64,000 bases of DNA from JAGDZR01 sp049115695 (GCA_049115695.1 JAGDZR010000013.1:62001-126000); one strand, 5' to 3'. Shown: positions 42,111-51,671, counted from the stretch's first letter. Numbers and translations are program-made. The notes: generated by a model not told the origin, from the letters alone.

Positions 42111-43187
42111 CTAAGTGGTTAGTTCAGTCAAAAACATTTCATCGCTCTGGCCGGCCCATTCTTTGAACCATTTTGACGTATTCTGATACTCAGGAAGATA
42201 CTCTACCAATTTGGTGATATCAAATCTATTCGCGCCAATGCCAGCACCGGCTTTCTCTCCATCGACAGCATTGCAGGCTTGCTCAAAATGCCCATCAACG
42301 GGGACCATCATGACCGGTTTTCCCAGGTACATGGCTTCACATACTGATTCGAAACCAGCCGTGGTTACAAATCCACGAGCAGATGCCATGTAGTCCAAAA
42401 ATTTCTTATCATTCAATTGATGAAAAGTTAAGGTCTCATCAATCACCAATTCGTCCGGTTGATCTTTTTTATCCCAAAAGCAATGCATGGGGATGTTAGG
42501 GCATAGCTGGTGAAACTTTTCGACTTCTTTGCTGTACCCAGGATTGACTATGTAGACCAGCAGATGTCCTTTGTCATCCACTTTGAGTTGTTCAATTTCT
42601 GCCCTTAGTAGCGGAGGAACCACAAAATGGTTCTTTTTTCCATCGTCATCGAGTGGTTGAAAAGAAAGGGCCAATATTTTATCAGCACCAAGTCTGGTAA
42701 TTCGATTAGCAACTCTCAGTGAGTATTGATCAAGTTTTTTACCTGAAGGAAATTCAAATGCTTTATGCGAGATGAGATATTGATGTGCAACGCATATGAA
42801 TTTGGCGCGAGGTTGGTGAAAAAAATTGTACAAGCCACCAAGAAAATCATAGAAGTTCACAATGACATCCGGATCATGTTCATTGACGATGGTTTCAATT
42901 TCGCGGATGCTTTTGCGATAAACAGGAGAGTTGATCAGTGATTTGACGATAGTCCTGAAAGGTTTAACTGATTTGCGCTGCTTGTCAGTGACGAAATTGG
43001 GACTGTCTACTTCGGTGACAGGAGTACCTATTTTTTCGTAAAAAAATGCTGGTATTTTTCGATTGGAACTCTTGCCAACAATGATGGATAGTACCTGATG
43101 GTCATTGTTGTGAAGAATGCAACGAAGCGCAATGGCCTGGGTAAGATGCCCACGGCCTTCGCCCTGTACAATAAATATGAATTTCAT
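42111..43187 (-). CDS. GT-B glycosyltransferase (TIGR00661/MJ1255-like)
   Basis: 358 residues. N-terminal FIFIVQGEGRGHLTQAIAL and C-terminal donor-site segment TTAGFESVCEAMYLGKPVMMVPV with GHFEQACNA are typical of MurG-like GT-B enzymes; the GEGRGHLTQA signature points to the MJ1255/VC2487 group. It probably transfers a nucleotide-activated sugar to a lipid or glycan at the inner membrane. First gene of a two-gene operon with the kinase-like protein. Confidence 0.82.
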   Translation of the reverse strand: MKFIFIVQGEGRGHLTQAIALRCILHNNDHQVLSIIVGKSSNRKIPAFFYEKIGTPVTEVDSPNFVTDKQRKSVKPFRTIVKSLINSPVYRKSIREIETIVNEHDPDVIVNFYDFLGGLYNFFHQPRAKFICVAHQYLISHKAFEFPSGKKLDQYSLRVANRITRLGADKILALSFQPLDDDGKKNHFVVPPLLRAEIEQLKVDDKGHLLVYIVNPGYSKEVEKFHQLCPNIPMHCFWDKKDQPDELVIDETLTFHQLNDKKFLDYMASARGFVTTAGFESVCEAMYLGKPVMMVPVDGHFEQACNAVDGEKAGAGIGANRFDITKLVEYLPEYQNTSKWFKEWAGQSDEMFLTELTT

Positions 43188-43247
43188 TAGCTCCTGACTG
43201 AAGGTCCAAATCTAATACCGCTATTTCGATTTATGGAATGACGATCG

Positions 43248-43919
43248 TTAGGAACTGCGAAATAATTCCTGAAAGTTTTGTCGATAAGACTGACCGATGG
43301 GAATCATTTGATCCAATATATTGACCTGATTGCCTTCCATAAAGTTAATTTGGGTCACATTGACAATGTAGGATTTATGTATCCGGAAGAACATTTTATC
43401 GGGTAATTGATGGATCAACTCTTTGAGCTTAAGGCTGCTTATCAATGTTTGATCTGCCAAATAGATTTTCACATAATCACCAATCGATTCAATATAGATG
43501 ATGTCGCTGGTTGCTATCCGATAGATCTTTTTATTTGTTTTGACGATGAGATGGTCACTATTAGCGTCTTTTTGGGACAAGAATTTATCGATTGCCTTAT
43601 TGAATCGCTCAAACGTAAAAGGTTTAAGTAAATAGTCAACGGCATCAAGCTCAAACCCTTCTACAGCATAGTCTGGATAAGCAGTCGTGAAAATAACCGG
43701 GGGTCTTTCGACTAGTGACTTATAAAAGTTTATTCCAGACATATCAGGAAGGTTGATGTCCAAAAAAATCAAATCCACACCTTTCTCGACATGAGGAAGA
43801 GCATCAGCAGTGTTGGGGCAGCATGTGACTAAATCCAATGCCGGGTGATGCTCAATGAATCTTATCATTACGTCTCGGGCCAGAGGCTCATCTTCGATTA
43901 CCAGACAGTTGATGCTCAT
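43248..43919 (-). CDS. LytTR-family response regulator
   Basis: 223 residues. Receiver domain with phospho-acceptor Asp54 in LIFLDINLPDMSG and Lys in LLKPF; C-terminal LytTR DNA-binding domain (YIESIGDYVKIYL, FFRIHKSYIVN). Overlaps its kinase gene by 4 bases (ATGA). It would bind DNA as a dimer at paired sites. Confidence 0.95.
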   Translation of the reverse strand: MSINCLVIEDEPLARDVMIRFIEHHPALDLVTCCPNTADALPHVEKGVDLIFLDINLPDMSGINFYKSLVERPPVIFTTAYPDYAVEGFELDAVDYLLKPFTFERFNKAIDKFLSQKDANSDHLIVKTNKKIYRIATSDIIYIESIGDYVKIYLADQTLISSLKLKELIHQLPDKMFFRIHKSYIVNVTQINFMEGNQVNILDQMIPIGQSYRQNFQELFRSS

Positions 43920-44917
43920 AGTTGGATAGATACGTTTGCAATGTATTGATCGTTTTCCGTTTGAACCTGATATTTTGCTTGATTACCATATACCAATTTG
44001 AGCCGTTTGGCAAAGCTTGAGAGACCGATACCTCCCTCATTGGCTATTGTATGGTCTGTTTTTGCAATGGTGTTGGAGATATTGAAATGTAGCGCAGAGT
44101 TATCCTCTTTAATTTCAATATTGATCGTGGATTGGGTATGATTTGGATTTCCATACTTGAATGCATTTTCAATTAATGGAAAGAAAAGCATCGGAGGTAA
44201 CTGAATATTTTTGTTTTGGATATCTACCTGGAACACCACGAGCTCTCCATTTTCCAATCGCAGTGATTGTAGATTGAGGTAATGGCTAATGATTTCAGTT
44301 TCCTGGCCGATTGTGGCCCAATCGTCTTCCCCCTTATACAGGGCATATCTAAGGAGTTCAGATAGCTGATGGATGGCTTCAGGTGTATGGTCGTTTTGCT
44401 GAAGCGATAGTGCATAGATACTGTTCAGACCATTAAACAAAAAATGTGGATTCAATCGATGCTTGATGGCTTCAAGCTCCAAAGCTGTTTTTTCGTGTTC
44501 TGTCTCACGTAATTTGGACCAGGAGCTGGATAACTTGAGTAATGTACTAAGGATCAAATAGGTACTGAAGATTATGCACAGGACCAACCGATCTGTGAAC
44601 GACACAATATAGTAACCACTGTTCAACTGAGGAATAAGCACATCAAAAAGTAACTCATGTATGGCAACTGCTGCCATAATAAGCACTGTAGACCCCAGGA
44701 AATAAAAGAGTATTTTTTCCCGGACAAAGTATTTTATGAGTAACCATTTTAAGTTGAAGTAGACAACCAGCCACAGCGGAATATGAAAAATGAGCGCATA
44801 TATAATGTCGATGGACTGGACGTGGTTGGAGATTGAAAAATAAAGACTGAAGAATCCTATGGAGCACAACCAGAGAAACGTATGTTGAAAAAGGCTGTTT
44901 TGAATAATAATCTTCAT
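43916..44917 (-). CDS. LytS-like sensor histidine kinase (His_kinase family)
   Basis: 333 residues. Four N-terminal membrane helices, a short coiled coil, the His_kinase motif LNPHFLFNGLNSIYAL with the phospho-acceptor His, then an ATPase domain (PLIENAFKYGN, GGIGLSSFAKRL). Cognate to the overlapping LytTR regulator. The upstream lipoprotein gene stops one base before this start, so the three form one unit. Confidence 0.94.
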   Translation of the reverse strand: MKIIIQNSLFQHTFLWLCSIGFFSLYFSISNHVQSIDIIYALIFHIPLWLVVYFNLKWLLIKYFVREKILFYFLGSTVLIMAAVAIHELLFDVLIPQLNSGYYIVSFTDRLVLCIIFSTYLILSTLLKLSSSWSKLRETEHEKTALELEAIKHRLNPHFLFNGLNSIYALSLQQNDHTPEAIHQLSELLRYALYKGEDDWATIGQETEIISHYLNLQSLRLENGELVVFQVDIQNKNIQLPPMLFFPLIENAFKYGNPNHTQSTINIEIKEDNSALHFNISNTIAKTDHTIANEGGIGLSSFAKRLKLVYGNQAKYQVQTENDQYIANVSIQL

Positions 44918-45628
44918 CTAGTCAGCTTGGGTTGATCGTGTATACACTGACGGGGAATCAAATACATCAGAATTCTTTGAATAAGTCCGGATAAATTTTT
45001 GGATTTCCTCTGGTTTGGCTGTAATCAAAACCTCTTCGTCAGTTCGCATCTCATGTCTTAATCTGATTTTGTTAGCTTTAAACGCATCTAAAAGCTTCTC
45101 GGCATCAAACGAAGTGAATTCTAATCCCGATTCACTCACCTTGATTTTTGAAAAAGTGTGAACTGCGAGAAAGTTCTGAGCGGCAAACATTTGATAACCA
45201 TCACCTTCTTCAACGGGATAGAAATCAGCATAATGTGCCTCTCCAATTTTTGCAACGTGCAATTTGAATTTTAAAGTGTCATGACTTGACTTGTCAATCT
45301 GGGTCATGAGATATCCCTCTATTTTTTTGTCAGCATAACTGTCAATTTCATTTTGTAATTCTTGTTTCCAGTAGGCTATGATCTCATTTTTATCTCTAAT
45401 GGTATCTCCCTCGATCACAATAAACTCATCTTCTCCAGGTTCGATTTCAATGCCTGTAATCTCAAAGGTGCTAAGTGATGAGATCCAAATAAGTTCACTA
45501 CTGTTTTCCCATTGACCTTCCAGTTCGGGAAGGTTGACAAGGGTCTCCTTGGTATAGATTGGGAATAGGGAAAAAATACATGAGCTAAACAGTATAGGTG
45601 TTGCAAGTAGAATTAATCTCGTTTTCAT
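44918..45628 (-). CDS. Hypothetical lipoprotein coupled to the LytS/LytTR system
   Basis: About 236 residues from the ATG at 45628 (a frame opens at 45649). A lipoprotein signal ends in LFSSC. The mature region begins FSLFPIYTKETLV and contains acidic and beta-rich sequence. No family assigned. It is directly upstream of the histidine kinase with no gap, so it may be a sensor accessory or a target protein (inference). Confidence 0.75.
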   Translation of the reverse strand: MKTRLILLATPILFSSCIFSLFPIYTKETLVNLPELEGQWENSSELIWISSLSTFEITGIEIEPGEDEFIVIEGDTIRDKNEIIAYWKQELQNEIDSYADKKIEGYLMTQIDKSSHDTLKFKLHVAKIGEAHYADFYPVEEGDGYQMFAAQNFLAVHTFSKIKVSESGLEFTSFDAEKLLDAFKANKIRLRHEMRTDEEVLITAKPEEIQKFIRTYSKNSDVFDSPSVYTRSTQAD

Positions 45629-45729
45629 AATCGTTTTGTTTTGAAGCAAAACAGAGGTTTAATGGTCATTTGATGAAAAAATATCTGTAAACACTCCATT
45701 TTTCAGGGTAAACGCAGTGCAAAGGAATA

Positions 45730-46440
45730 TCAAACAGTAAGCCCACCATCTACACTCAGCGTTGACCCACTAATGAAGGAGGCTTCTTCCGATGCAAGAA
45801 AGAGGTAGGCATTGGCGACATCATCAGGCGTTCCTGTACGCTTCAACGGAGTTTTTTCCTTCATCATCGCGACTACCTTCTCAGGGATTGTCTTGATCAT
45901 TTCGGTGGCAATAAACCCAGGGGCAACAGCATTCACAGTAATGCTGTGTTTTCCAAGCTCACGCGCCAATGTTTTGGTCAAACCTATCAATCCAGCTTTG
46001 GAAGCAGCATAATTGGCCTGACCATAATTGCCATATAAGCCGACCACAGAGGAAGTATTGATAATGCGTCCGTACTGATTTTCGATCATGGACGGTGACA
46101 CAGCTTTTATACAATTAAAAACCCCGGTAAGATTGACGTCAATGACCTGTTGCCAATTCTCTGGTGTCATTTTTAGGATCGATGCATCGCGGGTAATACC
46201 GGCATTATTGATTAAAATATCAATACGCCCGTACTTTTCGATTGTTTGTTTGGCAGCCTTCATTACTTGATCTACTTTGCTGGTATCAACGACCAATGAT
46301 TCATCAAGCTTCTCATTTGATGCCTGAACATCCCATATTATGACCTTTGCACCTTCTTTTTTGAATTTTTGAACGGTGGCGGCTCCTATTCCTGATGCAC
46401 CACCAGTGATGACCCCCACTTTTCCTGACAATCTTTCCAT
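45730..46440 (-). CDS. fabG: 3-oxoacyl-[acyl-carrier-protein] reductase
   Basis: 236 residues, a standard short-chain dehydrogenase. Cofactor motif TGGASGIG, NNAGITRDASILKM, catalytic Ser in NTSSVVG and YAASK, and the C-terminal LSVDGGLTV. The match to FabG (NNAGIT...A.....N...W..V..VNL) is close, so NADPH-dependent reduction of 3-ketoacyl-ACP is likely; a PHB-type acetoacetyl-CoA reductase is the alternative. It follows the histidine kinase gene on the same strand after 24 bases. Confidence 0.88.
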   Translation of the reverse strand: MERLSGKVGVITGGASGIGAATVQKFKKEGAKVIIWDVQASNEKLDESLVVDTSKVDQVMKAAKQTIEKYGRIDILINNAGITRDASILKMTPENWQQVIDVNLTGVFNCIKAVSPSMIENQYGRIINTSSVVGLYGNYGQANYAASKAGLIGLTKTLARELGKHSITVNAVAPGFIATEMIKTIPEKVVAMMKEKTPLKRTGTPDDVANAYLFLASEEASFISGSTLSVDGGLTV

Positions 46441-46464
46441 ACAGTCAAGATAGCATTCAGTGAA

Positions 46465-47838
46465 TTAACTATTAAACCTTAAGGTAAATTCTGTTCCAAC
46501 ATTCATGGCCGATTGTACAGATATCGATCCGTGGTGCATGCGCATGATCTGCTTTGACAAGCTCAATCCAATACCTGATCCATGCTTTTTGGTAGTGAAG
46601 AATGGAATGAATATTTTTTTAATGGCATCTTCGTCAATACCGGTTCCATTGTCTTTAATGACAATTGTTCCACCGCCTTCTTCAGTACCTTTTGCCACAA
46701 TATCAATTTGTCTATTGTCCTTGCCAATTTCTTCATTCTCACCAACAGCCTGAATCGCATTTTTGACCAGGTTGATCAATACTTGTTCGATTTGCTCTCT
46801 ATCCATATTGAACATAAGGTCGTCTGGTACTACCAGATTTACGGCGACATCATTCTCTTCAATCTCAAACTTCAGAAGGTTGCAGACATGCTCCATTACT
46901 TCGCAGACTGGTACAAACCTTAACGCGGGATGTTTGATTCTGGTCATGTTTCTGAAGTCACTTACGAAAGTGATCAAGCTGTCACTTCGATTGTGAATGG
47001 TCTTCAGTGCAAGATGAAAGTCTTCGATTGTATCGTGCCCGATTTTTGACACCTCGTTTCCACTTTTCAAAAAATCGTCCAGTTCGCTTTCCACCGTTGC
47101 TGCAAGCGAAGAAATGGGCGTCACCGAGTTCATTATCTCGTGTGTCAATACACGAATGAGATTTTGCCAGGCTTCCATTTCCTTTTCCTCCAGCTCACTT
47201 TGTATATTTTGGAGTGAGACGAGTTTGAATTCCTTTCCCCTGAGGGATAGTTCAATGATGTAAACCGCGATTTGGACCTCTTCACCATTTTTGATGAATC
47301 GAATCAAGTCCCGACCTCCGGTACGAAGTTCGTTGATGGAAGTGATCAGTGCCTCGCTGACTGCTTTGAGCTGATAGACGTTTTTGATTTGATTGACACC
47401 CAACAATCTTCTGGCTGCCGCATTGAATATTTGCACCTCGCCATCCTTATCAAATGTAATGATCCCTATGCCGACATGCTGGACAATTGTTTTAAGATAT
47501 TGATACTGAGCTTCCTTTTCCGCACGGATTTCTCTGAATTTCCGAATGACTGTGTTGAATTCATTGTTTAATTCGTCCAACATGGATCCAGTCTTACTCT
47601 TCGGGTAAGTGTGGGTAAAATCATCATATTGGATGGACTTTAGGAAACCAATTACTTCCCGATTGGATCTATCCAAATATTGAAACAGGTTATAGATCTG
47701 ATAAATGATTACACCAATCAAAAGCCCCTTTGTAAGAAATGATGTTTCACCCTCAATTACACTTGCCAACAGATACATGGTCAGCACAAGGAGTGCCACC
47801 CTGCCAATTACCTGCAGTTGAAAGCGCTTAAAGCCCAT
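46465..47838 (-). CDS. NtrB-like sensor histidine kinase with PAS domain
   Basis: 457 residues. Two N-terminal membrane helices, a PAS-like domain (about 115-205; IGIITFDKDGEVQIFNAAARRLLG), H box LTHEIMNSVTPISSLA with His near residue 232, N box NLVKNAIQAVGE, and G boxes DNGTG and GSGIGLSLSKQI. Partner of the overlapping NtrC-type regulator (11-base overlap). Confidence 0.94.
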   Translation of the reverse strand: MGFKRFQLQVIGRVALLVLTMYLLASVIEGETSFLTKGLLIGVIIYQIYNLFQYLDRSNREVIGFLKSIQYDDFTHTYPKSKTGSMLDELNNEFNTVIRKFREIRAEKEAQYQYLKTIVQHVGIGIITFDKDGEVQIFNAAARRLLGVNQIKNVYQLKAVSEALITSINELRTGGRDLIRFIKNGEEVQIAVYIIELSLRGKEFKLVSLQNIQSELEEKEMEAWQNLIRVLTHEIMNSVTPISSLAATVESELDDFLKSGNEVSKIGHDTIEDFHLALKTIHNRSDSLITFVSDFRNMTRIKHPALRFVPVCEVMEHVCNLLKFEIEENDVAVNLVVPDDLMFNMDREQIEQVLINLVKNAIQAVGENEEIGKDNRQIDIVAKGTEEGGGTIVIKDNGTGIDEDAIKKIFIPFFTTKKHGSGIGLSLSKQIMRMHHGSISVQSAMNVGTEFTLRFNS

Positions 47839-49207
47839 GTTTTTCTAATCTTCGATACAATGAAGCTCTGGTAAGTCCCAGCTCTTTTGCGGCTTTAGAA
47901 ATATTTCCATTGTGCTTGTTTACCGCTCGTTGGATTATATTCTTTTCCACGTCATCCAGATTGAAGTTGTCCCCCTCCATATTGAGTTGGCTATCTGGTT
48001 TCTGCATCAGAAAGAAAAAATCATCTGGTGTTAATGCATCATTATCACTCATGATGATGGCTCGTTCTATTGCATGCTGAAGTTCCCTGATGTTACCGGG
48101 CCATGGGTATTTTTCCAGTTTTTTGAGTGCATTAGTTGAGATTGACTTAACCGACTTTCGATATTTTGAATTGTAGGTTTTCACAAAATGATCTGCTAAT
48201 AACGGTATGTCATCAGCTCGTTCTCGAAGAGGTGGTAAATGAATTTCAACGGTGTTGACCCTGTACAAAAGATCCTGTCTAAATGTACCTTCCTGTACCA
48301 TGTCATATACAGGCATGTTGGTCGCACAAATCAACCTGATGTCAATATCAAGTGCCTTGTTGGTACCAATTCTTGTCACCTGTCTTTGCTGCAGAATAGT
48401 TAAGAGTTTGGACTGTAGCGGAAGACTTAGATTGCCAATTTCGTCCAGGAAGAGCGATCCTTTGTTGGCGATTTCAAATCGACCCGCTCGATCTTCCTTA
48501 GCATCGGTAAAGGCTCCTTTTTTATGTCCGAATAACTCGCTTTCAAACAATGTCTCTGTTATTGCGCCCATGTCCACACCTATGAACACATTATCTACTC
48601 TTAGCGATTTTTGGTGAATGGCGCGCGCAATTAGTTCTTTACCCGTCCCATTCTCACCAAGTATCAGGATGTTGGCATCAGTTCCTGCCACCTTGTCGAT
48701 GATGTTGAAAACGTCTTTGATGCGTGAACTTTTGCCAATGATATCTTTGAAGGCCAGGTTACTGTCTTCCTGCAGCTGTTTTTTGGTTTGCTGTAGGTGA
48801 CTAACCTCTTCCATCGACTTCTTTAGTCGTGATGCACTGGAAAGTGTGGCAATTAACTTTTCATTTTGCCAGGGCTTTAGTACAAAGTCTGTCGCTCCGG
48901 CTTTGAGCGCCTTGACTGCCATTTCTACATCTCCAAAGGCGGTAATAAGAATTACCACTGCGTTGGGATCCTTCTCCAGAATTTGTTCAAGCCAATAGAA
49001 ACCTTCTTTTCCACTGGTAATGTCCTTACTGAAGTTCATATCCAGAAGGATTAGATCAAACGTCTCGTTGTTCAGGAGAAAAGGAATTTTCTTAGGGTTC
49101 TTTTCTATAAGAACGGACTTTGCATGCTTTTTTAAAAGCATCTTAGCTGCTAACAATACGTCTTCATCGTCATCGATGATCAGGATTTTACCAAGCTCTT
49201 GCTCCAC
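47828..49207 (-). CDS. Sigma-54-dependent NtrC-family response regulator
   Basis: 459 residues. Receiver (LILLDMNF), AAA+ domain with Walker A GENGTGKE and the sigma-54 loop ELFGHKKGAFTDA (GAFTDA, a common variant of GAFTGA), arginine-finger region, and a C-terminal Fis-type helix-turn-helix (NISKAAKELGLTRASLYRRL). It activates sigma-54 promoters from upstream sites. It is divergent from the HlyD/ABC/TolC operon across a 481-base spacer rich in inverted repeats, the likeliest target. Confidence 0.95.
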   Translation of the reverse strand: MEQELGKILIIDDDEDVLLAAKMLLKKHAKSVLIEKNPKKIPFLLNNETFDLILLDMNFSKDITSGKEGFYWLEQILEKDPNAVVILITAFGDVEMAVKALKAGATDFVLKPWQNEKLIATLSSASRLKKSMEEVSHLQQTKKQLQEDSNLAFKDIIGKSSRIKDVFNIIDKVAGTDANILILGENGTGKELIARAIHQKSLRVDNVFIGVDMGAITETLFESELFGHKKGAFTDAKEDRAGRFEIANKGSLFLDEIGNLSLPLQSKLLTILQQRQVTRIGTNKALDIDIRLICATNMPVYDMVQEGTFRQDLLYRVNTVEIHLPPLRERADDIPLLADHFVKTYNSKYRKSVKSISTNALKKLEKYPWPGNIRELQHAIERAIIMSDNDALTPDDFFFLMQKPDSQLNMEGDNFNLDDVEKNIIQRAVNKHNGNISKAAKELGLTRASLYRRLEKHGL

Positions 49208-49262
49208 GGTGTTAAATTTTTAATTTGTGAATCTAGTTCATAAATAGTGCCACGTCATAAAT

Positions 49263-49277
49263 GTGCGTTTAACGCAC
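49263..49277. promoter_or_regulatory. Inverted repeat GTGCGTT-T-AACGCAC
   Basis: A perfect 7-bp dyad around a single central base, the size expected for a dimeric Fis-type regulator site. It lies 56 bases from the NtrC-type regulator start and about 410 bases from the HlyD start, suitable as an upstream activating or autoregulatory site. Confidence 0.45.
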
Positions 49278-49316
49278 GTACAGGCATATTTACATTGATA
49301 ATAGACAGAAATACCT

Positions 49317-49330
49317 GTTCGAATACGAAC
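49317..49330. promoter_or_regulatory. Inverted repeat GTTCG-AATA-CGAAC
   Basis: A perfect 5-bp dyad with a 4-base centre, 40 bases from the GTGCGTT dyad. It could be a second regulator site; shorter and less certain. Confidence 0.3.
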
Positions 49331-49504
49331 ATAGGCATGTGAATATCTATCAAATCATATGCAAATGTCAAGATAGAATCATTATTTGGGTAATATTTTT
49401 CTCTTACTCCATATTATGCAATTGTTCTAATAATCATTATATTCGAGGAGTTGTTGTGGATTAAGAATTTAATTAGTCCTTTTATTTTGAGTTTTTGACC
49501 TTTG

Positions 49505-49535
49505 GGTTCAGGCCTTTTGACCTGGACCTTTTTTT
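49505..49535 (+). terminator. Orphan plus-strand intrinsic terminator
   Basis: GGTTCAGG (49505-49512) pairs with CCTGGACC (49521-49528, one G-U) over an 8-base loop, followed by seven T. No plus-strand gene precedes it, so it may end a small RNA or attenuate the HlyD operon leader. Confidence 0.6.
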
Positions 49536-49688
49536 ATGTCCGATACTGAACAATTTCTTGTTCCTTTCTGTACAATTTCTCTACGACTTCAAAAACAACA
49601 TTTTACAACTACTTGATGGTCAGTAAGTTAATTTTTTGGCATCCAAATTGGCATAGGTGGTTTGGAAATCAGAAAACTATCTTTTTGA

Positions 49689-50942
49689 ATGGATCGGAAG
49701 ATTAAAAAGAAAAATTGGACATTGCGTAAGGTTCTCACTTTTGGACTTTCAGGCGCTTTTGTCATGTTCGTACTCTACAGTTTCATATTCGCTGACAAGG
49801 GATCACGTCTTAACGTAGAGAAAGAAAAAATCAATATTGCTCAGGTGAAGGAGGGTGAGTTTCGGGAGTTTATTCCGGTCGACGGAAATGTCATGCCGAT
49901 CCTGACCATCAGGTTAGACGCGATTGTTGGGGGAGTTGTTGAGAAAAAATATTATGATGGTGGAATACTTGTTGACAAAGGAGATACTATACTAAAACTG
50001 TCCAACAATGATCTACTACAGAATTTTGTGCGTGAAGAAACTCAGGCATTCATTCTGGTCAATAATCTTGAAAACACAAAGTTGAGTCTGCAACGGAATC
50101 AATTTGAGCTGAGAAGAGCAATTACAACACTTGACTTTCAGATTGATCAGGCACTTGATGCCTATGAAAGAGGAAAGCCACTTTATCAGGACAAAATCAT
50201 CTCAGAGCAAGAATTTCTCAATCTTAAGAGAGAATATGAACGCTTAAACAGTCAAAGAAAAATTCAGATTGAAAGTAACAGGTTTGATTCTCTGAATTCA
50301 ATCATACAGATTAAACAGTCAGAACAAACGCTTACGCGCACCAGGAGCAACCTTGACATGATCAAGGGTAACCTGGAGAACTTGTACATAAAAGCGCCAA
50401 TATCAGGAAGGCTTTCAACAGTTCGCCAGGAAGTAGGGGAGAGCATAGCACCTGGTCAAAATATAGGGCAGATCGACGATCTGAATGGATACAAAGTACG
50501 CGCATCCATCGATGAACATTATATCGCGCGGATTTATGAAGGTCTCCAGGGAACATTTGATTTCGCAGGAGATAACTATGAGTTGGAAATACGAAAGATA
50601 TATCCAGAGGTGCAAGGGGGCTTGTTTTCTGTGGATATGTTTTTCACCGACTCGGTACCACCCAAAGGCATTCGACGAGGACAGACCCTTCAAATCAGAC
50701 TTCAGCTAAGTGAAAATATCACGGCTGTTCAAATTCCAAGAGGAAGCTTCTATCAGACTACTGGAGGCAACTGGATATTCATCGTCAATGAGGAAGAAGG
50801 ATATGCTGTAAGACGCGATATCAAACTAGGGCGACAGAATCCAAGATTCTATGAAGTTTTGGAAGGCCTGCAACCTGGAGAGAAAGTTGTTGTCTCTTCA
50901 TATGATGGGTATGAGGACAAGGATAAATTAGTATTCAAGTAA
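49689..50942 (+). CDS. HlyD-family periplasmic adaptor subunit
   Basis: 417 residues. A single N-terminal membrane helix (VLTFGLSGAFVMFVLYSFIF), a first biotinyl/lipoyl half (PVDGNVMPIL), a long alpha-hairpin coiled coil (about 105-235), a second lipoyl half (LYIKAPISGRLSTVRQEVGES) and a beta barrel. It links an inner-membrane ABC transporter to TolC. First gene of the operon; ABC ATPase follows 15 bases later. Confidence 0.93.
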   Translation: MDRKIKKKNWTLRKVLTFGLSGAFVMFVLYSFIFADKGSRLNVEKEKINIAQVKEGEFREFIPVDGNVMPILTIRLDAIVGGVVEKKYYDGGILVDKGDTILKLSNNDLLQNFVREETQAFILVNNLENTKLSLQRNQFELRRAITTLDFQIDQALDAYERGKPLYQDKIISEQEFLNLKREYERLNSQRKIQIESNRFDSLNSIIQIKQSEQTLTRTRSNLDMIKGNLENLYIKAPISGRLSTVRQEVGESIAPGQNIGQIDDLNGYKVRASIDEHYIARIYEGLQGTFDFAGDNYELEIRKIYPEVQGGLFSVDMFFTDSVPPKGIRRGQTLQIRLQLSENITAVQIPRGSFYQTTGGNWIFIVNEEEGYAVRRDIKLGRQNPRFYEVLEGLQPGEKVVVSSYDGYEDKDKLVFK

Positions 50943-50957
50943 AAAATTGATAAACCA

Positions 50958-51671
50958 ATGGAAAACGCTAAAACATTGCTTAAAACCGTAGGATTGAAGA
51001 AATTCTATTATACGGATGAAATCGAAACAACCGCGTTAGCGGGAGTGAACCTAGAGGTCAAAAACGGAGAATTTGTGGCTATCATGGGGCCATCAGGTTG
51101 TGGTAAGTCTACCTTGCTCAACATTGTTGGACTCCTTGATAACCCCTCCGAAGGTGAATTTTTCTTTAACGATCTTGAAATCTCTGGCTATTCAGAGCGT
51201 AAGAGAGCGGACTTAAGAAAAGCAAACATTGGTTTCGTATTTCAGAGCTTTAATCTAATCGATGAACTAACTGTATTTGAAAACATTGAGTTACCATTGA
51301 TTTACCTAAAGTACTCTTCAGCCGAGCGCAAGAAGAGAGTGGAAGAGGTGATGGAGCAGATGAAAATCATGCACAGAAGAAATCACTTCCCACAACAATT
51401 GTCAGGTGGTCAGCAGCAGCGTGTGGCAATAAGCCGTGCTGTAGTCGCCAAACCTAAATTGATCCTGGCGGATGAGCCGACTGGTAACCTGGATAGTGCC
51501 AATGGACAGGAAGTAATGAATCTATTGACCGAGTTGAATGAAAATGGAACTACAGTTGTCATGGTGACACACTCACCGATTGATGCTGAGTATTCACATA
51601 GAGTCATTCACCTATTTGATGGTCAGATCGTATCTGAAAATATTAATAGCAGGGATAACGCCCTGGTATAA
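50958..51671 (+). CDS. ABC transporter ATP-binding protein (MacB/LolD type)
   Basis: 237 residues. Walker A GPSGCGKST, Q loop FVFQSFNLI, signature LSGGQQQRVAISRA, Walker B LILADEPTGNLDS and H loop VTHS. The LADEPTGNLD pattern places it with MacB/LolD/FtsE ATPases that pair with FtsX-type permeases. No permease gene follows; the next gene is TolC. Confidence 0.95.
   Translation: MENAKTLLKTVGLKKFYYTDEIETTALAGVNLEVKNGEFVAIMGPSGCGKSTLLNIVGLLDNPSEGEFFFNDLEISGYSERKRADLRKANIGFVFQSFNLIDELTVFENIELPLIYLKYSSAERKKRVEEVMEQMKIMHRRNHFPQQLSGGQQQRVAISRAVVAKPKLILADEPTGNLDSANGQEVMNLLTELNENGTTVVMVTHSPIDAEYSHRVIHLFDGQIVSENINSRDNALV

Larger units (their letters stand above)
49208..49688. other. 481-base divergent intergenic region, regulator versus efflux operon
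   Basis: No convincing gene is seen. It contains two inverted repeats (49263-49277 and 49317-49330), a plus-strand terminator (49505-49535) and a near-match to a sigma-54 promoter whose GG-GC spacing is one base too long (49636-49652). The length and structure fit an activator-controlled promoter region. Confidence 0.6.

Noticed and set aside
49636..49652. Sigma-54 promoter TTGGCAT...TTGGC before HlyD
   Set aside because: The GG to GC spacing is 11 bases instead of the required 10, so it is not reported as a promoter, only mentioned in the intergenic entry.
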